Assembly: GCA_036768485.1 (NCBI GenBank)
Contig: JAVLUZ010000512.1
Location: 1 to 64,000 of the forward strand
Reading direction: 5' to 3'
From: Mermis nigrescens
Taxonomy: Eukaryota > Nematoda > Enoplea > Mermithida > Mermithidae
Length of the DNA stretch: 64,000 nucleotides
The translations under genes and the position numbers were made by a program. This document shows positions 12,001 through 22,151 of the stretch, in pieces. Below the pieces are notes generated by a model. It worked only from the letters and a program-made list of their open reading frames with translations, made no database searches and had not been told where the DNA came from. Within the stretch, counting starts at the first letter, position 1. Each line of letters begins with the position of its first letter.

Positions 12001-14130
12001 CAGTAAACTAAGTAGTGTATTTGTATGAGCGAACAAATTTTTGTAGATATTTTATATAAATATATTTTTAAACATACACATTTTTACACACTGCCAGTGT
12101 GTGACCTGCAACCGGCATGCAGTCCTAAACAGTGTTTTTTGTGCAATATACCTTTTTACATGTACAAAAATGGTATCCAAAAGTCTTTGAACATTTTGTA
12201 CATGCAAATTTTTGTGTACTATTATAGTATGGTACAGTAGCGATTTGGTGTGGTAAAACAGGGGTTTTCGACCTTCGGTAGCGTATCTTAGCTAATTCCT
12301 GGGTTTCTGAATATTTGACATTTTTCCCATTCTAAATGCAAATTCTACTATTGTAAAGATATATAGGACAGACAATTACTGATGCGCCGAAAATTTTCGG
12401 GAATTTTACACCTTTTTACAGTTTTTGTCTCTCCAAAAATCTTTGTGCATGTACAAAGACAGTCCTGATTAGTCTCTGTACATCACGAAAAATCTTTGCC
12501 GAATACAAAAAACCGTGGTCCTAAATGTGATAATTCGGCCTGGATATAGTTCATAAGATTATTTGGCGCGAAGCGCCGAAATTTTTATGAGCTTTTGATG
12601 AAATTTACACATAAAACTTGACTGAGAAAGCTAAAACAACTTGTACTACAAAATCAGAAATATTACAGATATTGTAATATGCCAATTAAATCTTGTAATA
12701 AGCACTACTGTGCTTAGAAATCCAATGCAACATCAGGATAAATTAGTCAATTTTATCTTTGAACGGCTAAATGTGCTAAGTTATTAAATAGTACTTGTTT
12801 TGCATAAAATTTTTAAAAACAGTATAAATGGATACAAAAGATATTTAAATCTGCATAAAGATGCCTAGATTACACAAAAATTGATTTTTGAGTGTTTAAT
12901 GCCTCTGCTTCAATCTAAATACAGTATATTAGCGATATTTTGCGCGAAGCGCCGAAAATTTTTTGAAATTTCCCAAAAAAATACTGAAAAACGATATAAT
13001 TAATATCACTTTGTCCACGAAAGTATTTTAACATTGTATAAAAATGGCTCCAAAAAATGCACGAGCCTAAATTGATTTTTGGCAAAAACCTGCATTTATT
13101 GACCATTTTTAGGTGCGTTTTTGCGATTTTCGGCCCAAAATTCGTAATAATTTACGCCCTCTCTCATAAAAATGGCCGAAAACCATACGTGTAACAGGAA
13201 GGGCTTTGGGGAATTCCCCACCCGCCCAGGGTTGGACGTCCTCCCCTAACCCTTCCCTCCAACGTCAGAAAATTTTGACCCACCCTCCCCATTTTTGGCG
13301 AAAATTTGCGCTTTGTTGGCTATTTTAGGTGCTTTTGCCATTTTTGACATAGAATTAGAGTCGCTAATCCCCCACACGAAATTTCTAGCCGTCCCTTCCG
13401 AAAATTTTGAGCTGTTACATGCATGTTTTATAGTGACAGTTTGTTTATTTACTCTTGCTTACATTCAAAAATACTGCATCACTTCGGGAAATTCTAATAG
13501 TTAGCTGCACTTTTGCCATAGTAAAAATTAGGTTCAAAAATATTCAAAAGGTTTTCACCAAAAATCGTCTGACAGTGACTTGAGTCTTGTACCCTGAGAG
13601 GGGGTAATAAACCTCCATCACCCCTCCCTTCGTGAATCTTTGTTTCCGATCCATGTAGCAAGCATGAGAATTAAAACTTAGTCATCACATGAATAATAAA
13701 TTGGCACTTTGCTGTATGTAACTTTGTGTAACTGGGTACGCGACTGAAACCACAAGAAAAGTCTATAGGTAAAAAATAGCCTTTGTACTTCAGATGCATT
13801 CTAAATAGTTTATATTCAACGGACATATTAAACTTATTCAAATTTGATTTTAACCCTCGGCGCCTCGGCACTTTTAGCTTCGCCCTCGGCGCCGAGGCCG
13901 AGGCTCCAAAAAACGCCGAGGCTTGCCGAGGCCGAGGCCGAGGCCTCGGTCCGATCACTGGCAGTCGCTCATTATTTCTTTTCATATGCCCACCCCAAGT
14001 ATGTGTCATGCAATAATATCTTCTTGTCTGACCCCGGCCAGCCCCGGCGCCCCGGCCGGGGCTGGGGGATTTTTTCCAGCCCCGGTGCCGCCTCGGCCCC
14101 GGCCGAAAAAGTCGCCCCGGTCGATCACTA
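9010..14130 (+). mobile_element. Large GC-ended hAT-like element, interrupted copy
   Basis: The left end at 9010 (GTGGTATCGACCGGCGCCC) is a mutated TAGTGATCGACCGGGGCCC, and the right end at 14130 is intact (GCCCCGGTCGATCACTA). The element is split by a second element at 11434-13959. Host text resumes at 13960 with AGTCGCTCATTATTTC, as in the continuous copy near 45530. Without the insertion it is about 2.6 kb. No clear target duplication; no transposase frame. Confidence 0.72.
11434..13959 (+). mobile_element. GAGGCC-ended variant element nested in the above
   Basis: The left end is TAGTGATCGGACC followed by CTCGGCCGAGGCCGAGG text (11480-11515). The right end has matching GAGGCCGAGGCC text (13870-13950) and closes GGTCCGATCACT. 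Internal blocks follow the order of the 42937-45703 copy: the GTGAAATCCCAAAATGGGGG block (11970-12000), GTACAAAG palindromes (12445-12490), a GGCGC-GAA-GCGCC hairpin (12565-12577) and the GCTGTTACATGCATG block (13410). It is a diverged subfamily with different subterminal GC words. No clean 8-bp duplication. Confidence 0.7.
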
Positions 14131-14153
14131 CTTGCCGTGCATGTCAAATTGGT

Positions 14154-14265
14154 GCCAGCTGATGGTCTAAGCCTGGGCACACTGGGGCAAAATTGCTCCG
14201 CTCGCTTCGCCTCGCTCCGGCAATTTTTGCCCCAATTGTGCCTTAGGCTTAGACCATCAGCTGGC
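14154..14265. repeat. Long hairpin with GCTCGCTTCGC-type loop
   Basis: Near-perfect ~48-bp arms: GCCAGCTGATGGTCTAAGCC on the left and its complement GGCTTAGACCATCAGCTGGC on the right, with GGGGCAAAAT / ATTTTTGCCCC inside. The ~24-nt loop is CTCCGCTCGCTTCGCCTCGC plus a few bases. TTAGGC-type repeats (CTAAGCCTAAGCCTAAG) follow at about 14288. Confidence 0.9.
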
Positions 14266-14368
14266 AACTCAATGTGAATACACTTTCTAAGCCTAAGCCT
14301 AAGATGTTCGTATAAGCAAGCTGGTGAGTTGTGGGTAGCTCGCATGGATCTAATCACCAAATTTTATC

Positions 14369-14760
14369 TAATATGGTTTTTTTTCAACTTTTCCCGAAAA
14401 TAGTGTTTTTACGCTTTTGTTAACGCCAGAACTGTAATGTAGAAATGTTAAAAATTGGGTTTAGCAGATTTTTTTTGCATTCTTTTTTTTAAATTTTTTT
14501 GTCACGTCGATTCTCCTAAAAATAATTTTTTCTGATAGATTCGACAACGCTGAGTCCAGAAAACAAAAGCGTTTAGGGGTGACGAATATTTGTGGAGATA
14601 GAGCCTAAAAATCGAAATAATCACGTTTTTCGCAAGTTTGAAGGGCTCTATCTCCACAAATATTCGTCAGCCCCTTTAACGCTTTTCATTTCTGGACTCA
14701 GCGTCCTCGAATCTATCAGAAAAAATAATTTTTAGGAAAATCGGAGACAAAACCATATTA
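14369..14760. mobile_element. Palindrome-cored element with TAATATGGTTTT ends
   Basis: The left end TAATATGGTTTT and right end AAAACCATATTA are inverted. The core (14509-14744) is a ~100-bp-arm palindrome: GATAGATTCG...CTGAGTCCAG...GGAGATAGAG against CTCTATCTCC...CTGGACTCAG...CGAATCTATC. Copy 1 at 8600-8960 is inverted relative to this one. Confidence 0.72.
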
Positions 14761-14764
14761 GAAA

Positions 14765-14890
14765 CTTTAGCTCAATTGCGCGGCGCGGCTTAAAGATTAA
14801 TAATAAGTAACAATTAGGTAAATCGATTCGGCGCGAAGCGCCGAAAAATTTTTGAAGTTTTAACTCTCTAAAACGCATTTTTTACATTAG
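14765..14890. repeat. Hairpin-bearing unit
   Basis: An 8-bp-stem hairpin, TTCGGCGC-GAA-GCGCCGAA (14827-14845), is followed by AAAATTTTTGAAG and CTCTCTAAAACGCAT, as in the ~185-bp units at 3721-4080. The upstream CAATTGCGCGGCGCGGC block also matches. Confidence 0.75.
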
Positions 14891-15379
14891 AAAAATTTTC
14901 CACAAATGCCAACTAAGCACAAAAATTTTTTCCATTTCCCAAAATTTTGGTTGACAAATAGACCAAAAAGTGGAAAAAACGGTGGACTCGGAACCCATAT
15001 TCTGCACTTTCGCCAATATAAACTTACTTACCGAGGTAAGTTTGCGGTTCTGTTCTAATGTAATGGGCCAATTTTGCACCTGGCCTATGGTCTCTCAATT
15101 CCACAATTGCATTAGTTCATAGAGAGATAATTTGGCATTCGTGTAGCTGGTTCACATTGTATTAACATAGTCATATTATAAGGGCGTATGTGTGCGGTCG
15201 ATAGCATCTGAGGAAACGAGAGAAAGTTGCTGGCAGTCGGATTCGAAACGTGGACCCCTTGCTCTAAAGTCCAGAACCATAACCAATCGACTAACGCTGG
15301 TTAATTTCAATAAAGATCGCAAGGTAATCCTGATGTTTTGCTGGTTTACCAGCTGATTAGGCTTAGGCTTAGTATCATG
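14891..15379. other. AT-rich DNA, nothing recognised
   Basis: No gene or clear repeat. A TTAGGC-type run (GATTAGGCTTAGGCTTAG, 15356-15373) leads into the hairpin that follows. Confidence 0.4.
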
Positions 15380-15522
15380 GACTGACCAAAATGTTGGTGC
15401 CAGCGTTTAAAATAAGCCTGAGTAATGGGATGCGACGAGCGGAGCGAGCAAAGCGAGCGACGCGAGTTGCATCCCATTACTTAGGCTTATTTTAAACGCT
15501 GGCACCAACATTTTGGTCAGTC
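15380..15522. repeat. Long hairpin with GAGCGGAGCGAGC loop
   Basis: Arms of about 52 bp are nearly perfect: GACTGACCAAAATGTTGGTG, CCAGCGTTTAAAATAAGCCT and AGTAATGGGATGC on the left, with complements on the right. The loop contains GAGCGGAGCGAGCAAAGCG. It shares the GGTGCCAGC word and a neighbouring TTAGGC run with the hairpin at 14154-14265, so the two are one family. Confidence 0.92.
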
Positions 15523-16285
15523 ACGATGAATCTACTGGAAAAATCTGATGACTGCCTTATTTGTTTTCGATTTGACTCAAATCAAAAAAGTTAGGTGGCA
15601 GCTTTCACCGGATACTATTTGCTATATACGTACCTATTACGTGGCTATCTTAATACATATGTGAACCAGCTACACCAATGCCGATAATTTTTAAGTGATT
15701 TTTGGGTAAACGAACCATCATGCCGAAAATTGCGTCCGCGTTCAAGATTTGCTTCATTTCTAAGGCATACATAAGTAAATAAAATCGTTCATAAATGACA
15801 CAGGCTTAAAATATAAGTTTTGTAGAAAGGAGCGGAGGTCCGATCCCATTCCCATTGTAAATACATATACAAATATATACACCAGGTGCCCAGAGAAAGT
15901 GTCTTCAAATGTTTGGCGCATATGAATTTTACAGTACTATTATAAAGATGAGTAATGTGTTTTTGGCGCTTACCTAAGAGCCACTGCAGATAAGAATCAG
16001 ACAACTTGTTTCTATAACATGTCTCAGATTTCGACCAAACTCTACATATGGTTTTTATAAGTATGAGTTATTAATCCGCACAAAATATTTTTGCGTGTTG
16101 TCGTCTTACTGTAGTGATATAGCTTAAGAAAGAATACAGCAGGTCAAAAGTGACAACTGAGCATACACCCAGAAAAATCCTCTTTTCGCCGTCTATTCTT
16201 TTTTGTTCTGTAGGCAGACTGGCATCTGAGAAGTGTTACATGAGACCGTTTCGCTAGGTTTGATTACATTATGAACAGTTATTCG
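15523..16285. other. Intergenic DNA, nothing recognised
   Basis: No conserved coding or RNA signal. Confidence 0.4.
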
Positions 16286-16481
16286 CAGAAGCGGATTTAG
16301 GGGGGAGCGGGGCGGCCGCCGCCCCCCCATTGGCCCAAAATAGTGCGCAAAATTAAGCATTTTTGAGCGATTTTTAGCGATTTTCGGGTAAAAACGGCTA
16401 CTTTTTCCGCTCAAGTCAGGGTTCCGCCCCCCTTAGGGGTACTGCCCCCCCCCCCTTAGGAAAATCCTAGATCCGCCACTG
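16286..16481 (-). mobile_element. CAGTGGCGGAT-family MITE
   Basis: Left end CAGAAGCGGATTTAGG and right end ATCCTAGATCCGCCACTG are inverted. Flanks GTTATTCG and GTTATCCG are an 8-bp duplication with one mismatch. The interior (GGCCCAAAATAGTGCGCAAA, GAGCGATTTTTAGCG) matches the second copy at 60082-60237 in inverse orientation. hAT-type by duplication length. Confidence 0.88.
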
Positions 16482-16854
16482 GTTATCCGACAAAGTCGAA
16501 CTGTTTTTCTTTTAGCCTAATTATAAGTACAATCTTTAATTTTTCACTTTTTGTACGTCATTCGAAAGAAAATTAAACTATCTATCAGCTGATCACGTAT
16601 GTAATGTGACCGATTTAAGATTATGGTGTTATAAGCCATCAAACAATAAAAATTTCCGCATTCTGCAAAAATTTTGAATTATTTGGGCGGTAAACGGTAA
16701 AACCGTCAGAAATATGCAGCATTAAGCAAATTTAAGATTATGTGTTTTTAGCTCTTTCAGACGAGCCTGAATTCGTTGCATAAAGTTAAACTGGACCGAT
16801 GACATGTTATATGCAAAGTAATAACACGAATATCAAAAATCATGAATATATATA
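16482..16854. other. AT-rich DNA, nothing recognised
   Basis: No gene or repeat boundary seen. Confidence 0.4.
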
Positions 16855-17400
16855 TAGTCTGTTTCATTTATTCGGGAGCTTTTTAGTCAATTCTTTTAAG
16901 GGCTACAGTAAGCTAAACAAGACGAATTACTGTACTTCGGCAGATCAGCTCAGTGAGGGCGAGTGGCTAGAATTCTTCCATTTTTAATGCACTAATACGC
17001 CCAAATAAATTTAATTTAGGCATTTAATCAGTGCTGGGACATACTACAGTAGTGCGCTAAACAAAAAGCTATCGGTTGGAATCGAACCCGGGTTGCTTCG
17101 ACTACAAGCAAGAGGTTTTACCACTGAGCTATGCGGGAGTTTGCGGCGTTTCTTAACATCTTAGTCGATTGTGTTTAAAGTGTCGACTCAGGATAAGATG
17201 AATGCGCGATTTTTATTAGTAAGTAAATTGATCTGCTGGAAGACGAGAATAAATTATGCTGCAAAAATGCTATTGAAAAACCCTTCCTTGCTACGTATCT
17301 AAAGTGAGATCTAGCGACTTACAGTAAATAAGAAATAAAGGGTTACTGTAACCTCCGAAAACATTTACTGAAAAAGCTCTCGGATAAATGAAACAGACTA
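16855..17400. mobile_element. TAGTCTGTTTCA element carrying a tRNA-like sequence, copy 1
   Basis: The left end TAGTCTGTTTCATTTATTCG and right end GGATAAATGAAACAGACTA are inverted, flanked by TA on both sides, as for Tc1/mariner-type targets. The left subterminal block AGCTTTTTAGTCAATTCTTT mirrors the right block (ACATTTACTGAAAAAGCTCT). The middle holds a tRNA-like segment on the minus strand. Confidence 0.78.
17070..17140 (-). ncRNA. tRNA-like sequence inside a transposon
   Basis: On the minus strand the text CCCGCATAGCTCAGTGGTAA resembles a tRNA box A region, and CCCGGGTTCGATTCC, about 25 nt further on, resembles box B. A 7-nt loop closed by TGCTT/AAGCA resembles an anticodon arm. The acceptor ends do not pair, and the D and T stems pair poorly, so a functional tRNA is unlikely. 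It is more probably a tRNA-derived module within the element. Confidence 0.6.
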
Positions 17401-17842
17401 TAGTTTGTTTCACATGGACATAAATTTTAAGAATTTTTCGAAGGAAGCCGAAAGCCGACGGATTACGATCATACGTGGGCATGGGGGTTTGGGGTATGCA
17501 CCCCCTCACCCTCCCAGAAACTAAAATACCCCTAAAACCAAACCAAAATACACCTCCCAGAATTCAATTTTTGAATTTTTTTTGTTTTTTTTTTGCAATT
17601 TTTTGATGCCAATGAATAGTGCTCGATAAAAAACGTTTAAAAATGGTGTTTTTTTAATACTACCATTTTTAAGGCCATTTTTTGACTTTTGAATCTTGCG
17701 ATTCCCCCCCCAGAACTTTGATGCCACCGTCCACCTATGATTGCGATAATCATATATCAAATCAATGCTATAATCGCAATCTGTCGGCTACTTGTCGCAT
17801 TAGTTTTTAAAATTTATGCCCAAACTTATGTAAAACAGACTA
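17401..17842. mobile_element. TAGTYTGTTT element interrupted by a family A MITE
   Basis: Left TAGTTTGTTTCACATGG then CATAAATTTTAA; right TTAAAATTTATGCCC ... GTAAAACAGACTA. These are inverted repeats about 30 bp long. A family A copy sits inside. The element abuts the previous element directly. Confidence 0.72.
17470..17739 (-). mobile_element. Family A MITE
   Basis: Starts CATACGTGGGC, ends CCACCTATG. Flanks ATTACGAT (17462-17469) and ATTGCGAT (17740-17747) are an 8-bp duplication with one mismatch; this copy was useful in setting the family's true ends. Confidence 0.9.
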
Positions 17843-17847
17843 AAATA

Positions 17848-18319
17848 TCAGTCTGTTTCATATATCCAAGAGCTTTTTCAGTAAATGTTTTCGAAGCCTA
17901 TATATAGTAACCGCTTCTTTCTTATTTACTGTAGGTCGCAAGATCTCACTGTAGCTTCTTAGCAGAAAAAAGGTTTTTCAATATTATTTTTTGTAGCATA
18001 ATTTATTCTCGTCTTCCAGCAGATCAATCAACTTACAGATAAAATTGGGCATTCAGCTTATCCTAAGTTGACACTTTAAACACAATAGACTAAGATGATA
18101 AGGAACGCCGCGAACTCCCGCATAGCTCAATGGTGAATCGTCTCTGCTTGTCGTCGGAGCAACCCGGGTTCCGATTCCAGCCATTGCATTGAAAATGGAA
18201 GGATTCCAGCCACTTGCCCTCACTGAGCTGATCTGCTGAATTACAGTGAATCGTTTGTTTCGCTTACTGAAGCCCTTAGAAAATTTACTGAAAAGCTCTC
18301 GAATAAATGAAACAGACTA
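17848..18319. mobile_element. TAGTCTGTTTCA element with tRNA-like sequence, copy 2
   Basis: Starts TCAGTCTGTTTCAT, ends AATGAAACAGACTA. It is an inverted relative of copy 1: the tRNA-like segment CTCCCGCATAGCTCAATGG ... ACCCGGGTTCCGATTCC lies on the plus strand at about 18115-18180. The CACTGAGCTGATCTGCTG block matches the complement of 16943-16960. Confidence 0.75.
18115..18182 (+). ncRNA. tRNA-like sequence, second copy
   Basis: Box A-like TAGCTCAATGGTGAA and box B-like GGGTTCCGATTCC (one base longer than a normal box B). It is more eroded than the first copy, so a working tRNA gene is unlikely. Confidence 0.5.
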
Positions 18320-18358
18320 TAAAACTTTAAAGCCTCATAAAGACTTCATAAGTGATTA

Positions 18359-18477
18359 TAGTCTGTATCACACAAGTCTGGGCATGAATTTTAAACACCA
18401 TTTCCGACAATAAGCCGACAGAGTGCGATTATAGCATTGATGTGATATATAATTATCGTAACGTATCGGCTTATTTC
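18359..18477. mobile_element. Truncated TAGTCTG element
   Basis: TAGTCTGTATCACAC followed by GGGCATGAATTTTAAACACC matches the end of the 17401-17842 element. The right part has been lost where a family A copy begins. Confidence 0.55.
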
Positions 18478-18925
18478 CTTTCAATTTTTGAATTTTTTTC
18501 CGTTTTTTCGCAAGTTTTTGATGCCAATGGATAGTGCTCGATGCGAAACGTTGAAAAGTTGTGTTTTTTCCGCCATACCACCATAGGTGGGCGGCACCAA
18601 AATTCTGAGGGGGGGGGGCTGAAAAATTTTTCAAAGGTCAAAAAATGGTCCTAGAAGTGGTCGTAACTCGTAAGGCGAAAAAACACCGTTTTTAGACGTT
18701 TCTCATCGAGCACTATCTAATGGCATCAAAAAATCGCCAAAAAAGCAGAAAAAATTTTCAAAATTCGAATTCTTTCTGGGGGTATTTTGATTTCTGGGGG
18801 TATTTCAACTTCTGGGGGTTGCATACCCCCACGCCCACGTGTGCATACCACCATTTTAAAGGCCATTTTTTGACCTTTGAAAAATCTTGCATTCCGCCTC
18901 TGAATTTTTGTGCCGCCCACCTATG
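18478..18925 (-). mobile_element. Left-truncated family A MITE, interrupted
   Basis: Family A text (AATTTTTGAATTTTTTTCCG, ATAGTGCTCGATGCGAAACG) breaks at 18581 and resumes at 18844 with CATACCACCATTTTAAAGGC, ending GCCGCCCACCTATG. The gap is filled by another family A copy. The outer end is missing, so it was truncated. Confidence 0.85.
18582..18843 (+). mobile_element. Family A MITE with perfect 8-bp duplication, nested
   Basis: Ends CATAGGTGGGCGGC and CGCCCACGTGTG. Perfect duplication CATACCAC at 18574-18581 and 18844-18851, and the host copy is restored to normal family sequence when the insert is removed. This is the clearest proof in the window of both the ends and the duplication length. 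Confidence 0.95.
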
Positions 18926-18937
18926 GTTACTAACTAC

Positions 18938-19189
18938 CATACATGGGCAGCACCAAAATTCTAAGGGGAAGGGGTGCAAGATTATTCAAAGGTAAAAAAT
19001 GTCCTTAAAAATGATGGGATGGCGGAAAAAACACAATATTTCAACGTTTCTCATCGAGCACTATCCATTGGCATCGAAAAATTGCGAAAAAATTTTTTAA
19101 ATTGAATTCTGGGGGTATTTTAGTTTCTGGGGGTATTTTGGTTTCTCAGGGGGGTGCATACCCTCAAACTCCCCCCACACCCAGGTGTG
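18938..19189 (+). mobile_element. Family A MITE
   Basis: CATACATGGGCAGC ... CACACCCAGGTGTG with all internal landmarks. Flanks share only ACTAC out of 8, so the duplication is eroded or rearranged. Confidence 0.85.
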
Positions 19190-19798
19190 GCTACTACCCG
19201 AATCTACACTGCTGGTTTAGTAAGCCAAGTTTCTGTATTCTATTATGTTATATTATATTACAGACTCTATTTCATTGTTACAATTTAAATGAAATAGAAT
19301 GTTTTGAATCACCGCACAGATTTTGTATTCTATTTTGAAAAGTAACAAAATTTGTTAATAAAATGTTTTTATTAACCAACTCTTCTGATCTTTTAATTAA
19401 GGAGTCATTATACATAGCACGTGATCATCCCATTCTCAACAATAATGTTTCATCATATCCTCTAAATTTGTTTTAATTCACCTTATTTTTCTTTTTCTTA
19501 AAGCTTTAAATCTTTTATTATTATCTTTATGATTTAATGGTAGGTTTAAACTTTAAACTCCTCTTAGTTTACAACTCTCGCTTAGCAAGCTGATTTTTCA
19601 AAATTAATAGAATTTGTTCCAAAATTCTTGAGACTTCTTACAGGGTGATTCGAAAGTAACAATTCATCCAATCGGCAAAGAACAGTTTCTTAAATCCACT
19701 TCCGCCTCTCGCATCAATTGATTCGCTAATTGTACAATAAGTTATGTAACATTTTAAACTTCGCCGCCGCTTCCCTAATGGTCTATCGGCATTGCCAC
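19190..19798. other. AT-rich DNA, nothing recognised
   Basis: Long AT runs; no conserved gene. 19640-19826 has an open minus-strand frame of 62 codons of no recognisable family. Confidence 0.4.
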
Positions 19799-20044
19799 CA
19801 TACGTGGGCAGCAAAAAATTCTGCAAGATTTTCCAAAGGTCAAAAACATGGCCTTAAAATGATGGTATGGCTAAAAAACACAATTTTTCGACGTTTCTCA
19901 TCGAGCACTATCCATTGGCATCAAAAACATTGCGAAAAAAACGAAAAAGATTTTTAAAAACTGAATTCTGGTGGGGGTATTTTGATTTCTTCGGGGGGGG
20001 GGGGTGCATACCCCCAAAGCCCCCCTCCCCCACGCCCAAGCGTG
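19799..20044 (+). mobile_element. Family A MITE
   Basis: CATACGTGGGCAGC ... CACGCCCAAGCGTG. Flanks ATTGCCAC and ATTTCCAC form an 8-bp duplication with one mismatch. Confidence 0.9.
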
Positions 20045-20111
20045 ATTTCCACTCACTTCACAGTGAAAAATATACGGAGTTCGACTCGGTCGCGTTAGTG
20101 TAGGCAGTAGG

Positions 20112-20358
20112 CACACCTGGGCGGGGGGGGATTCGGGGTATGCACCCCTAGAAGGCCGAATACTCCCCAGAAACTAAAATACTCCCAGAATTCAATTTTT
20201 CAATTTTTTTTTTTCGCGTTTTTTTGATGTCAATGGATAGTGCTACGATGAGCAACGTTGAAAATGGTGTTTTCTCGCCATACCACAAGTTTAAGGACTA
20301 TTTTTTGACCTTTGAAAAATATTGTATCCTCCCACAATTTTGGTGCTGCCCACTTATG
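20112..20358 (-). mobile_element. Family A MITE
   Basis: CACACCTGGGCGGGGG ... GCTGCCCACTTATG with the ATAGTGCT(A)CGATGAG landmark. No matching 8-bp flank. Confidence 0.82.
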
Positions 20359-22151
20359 AGTGTGTATATGTATTTTTCTTGCGCGAGGCTGCTGGTTACA
20401 TTCTCACAGCTCTTGAGAGCAAAACTGATCCATAGTGCCAAAGCTCAAGGTTTATGAGCCAAATAACGTGCAATTTACGATAGCAATCAGATGAGAGCCC
20501 TTAAGATTGGCTGAAATCTTACTCGCTTTCCAATCACCTTTATACTGTGAAAAGTCAAAAGATTATTGGGTCCTAAACTTAATGTTTTTGTTTTCCCTGT
20601 TTCCTCATACTTCGTCCTGTAATCTTAATTTAATTTTTTCCAATTTGCCCGCCCCACGAACTATGCATTTTACCGGTTATTTATTTCATATTATTTATTG
20701 TTTAAGCGCATTTTAGAAACTAAAAAAAACGCTTTCGATGACTATCGTACTTGATGTTGGATTAGGCAAAGAATCCGCATTTTTCAATAAGGCCGTCATG
20801 GAGGCAGCCATCTTGGAAAAAATATTTAAATTTTACACGTTTTGATCTGCAACTTGTTGGGGTTTCCACAATATTTTAACATGTTTTTTTCAGCTAATGG
20901 CCAGAAAATTCTGTGCCCTTTCAATGAGATATACCTACGTCTTATGTTCAGATTCTTCTTAGTTCTGTTGGAATAGCAAAAAAACCATCAAAAAGCTTCA
21001 TTGTACATACTCTAAAAACGACGCGAACATTGTCAGCCAGATATTAAGGCAACCAGAGACTCAAACAGACTGAATTACAAAAAATAAAGGGCAATTATGT
21101 TTGTAGGTACTCGGAAATCTATACCATCTTTTTGGATTGCTGCTAGTATGAGATAAGTGGCCTGCCTCGTCCGATGCGCAACAAGAGAAATAAAAAATTA
21201 AATCTGAAGATGAACACCATTAGGCTGCAGTTGGAAGCTTGCTGACATCACATGTGTTTGGTCACGGACTAAAATAAGAGTAATACGCTATACCTAAGCT
21301 TTTTGCGAAAAACATGTGAAACAATATAATAGAAATAATAACTTATAACATATTTTTTCCTGAAAAATGTATAGCTCTGATGAACAATAAGTAAATGCAA
21401 TCAGCCAACCAACTTTTTGGTCTCTTCATATATCCTCCTTGTTTTTACGTTTTACAAATCACCATCGCGCTTTTTGAGCTAGAAAACTGTAGTTTAGAAA
21501 CGAGACGAGAGAAGGATGTGTTTTTCAGCGCATTTTACGACCAAACCTTAAAAATGACTAATGGCTGGCCCCAGTTTTTGCTTGATCTAACCATCATTAA
21601 TCAGGCTTAAGCCGACGCTTCGCATGCTACAAGTAGTTACGTGCTTATACTGGCTCTCGACATTAGCATCTGCAATAAAATTTATAATATTATCCTAGTT
21701 TTATATGTTTTATCGTCGTCCTTTCGATCCCGTTAAATTACCGTTAGAAATATAAAGCATGTTATTGCCTGTGGTTTAAGTATCATCATGCTTTCGTACT
21801 TTTTCTGTCTAGAGAATTTAGTACATATTTTTGCATTACTATCATGTTATTCATGTATGTGCATTACATGTGTAATGTACATTTTATTAATATCTTGTAC
21901 CTATCCCTTCGTTATTTCAAAGAAATCTTTCATTTCCAAATTCTTGTTACTAAAAATTCTATCACTCGAAAACTTTTGTCTGATGCAGCAACTCACCCTC
22001 CTATTGCATGAAATGAGATTAATTCAAATCTGATTCATTTTTCTTTTCATTATTTCACTAATGTATTTTAAAGCACAGTACCGTAAGCAAGATCCAAGAT
22101 TTCTTCTCTACGCGGAGTCAGTTACTGAACCGTTAAAAACAGTGCCCACTA
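20359..22151. other. Low-repeat intergenic DNA, no gene recognised
   Basis: Few of the window's repeats occur here. The longest frame (21395-21610, +) matches nothing I know and has no splice or start context that would support it. Confidence 0.4.

Noticed and set aside
13671..14360. 229-codon minus-strand open frame, the longest in the window
   Set aside because: It crosses the boundaries of two transposons and a hairpin; its arginine/proline-rich part is the GC-rich element end read as protein. No conserved domain.
17070..18182. Functional tRNA genes
   Set aside because: Box A and B words are present, but acceptor, D and T stems do not pair, and both copies lie inside TIR elements.
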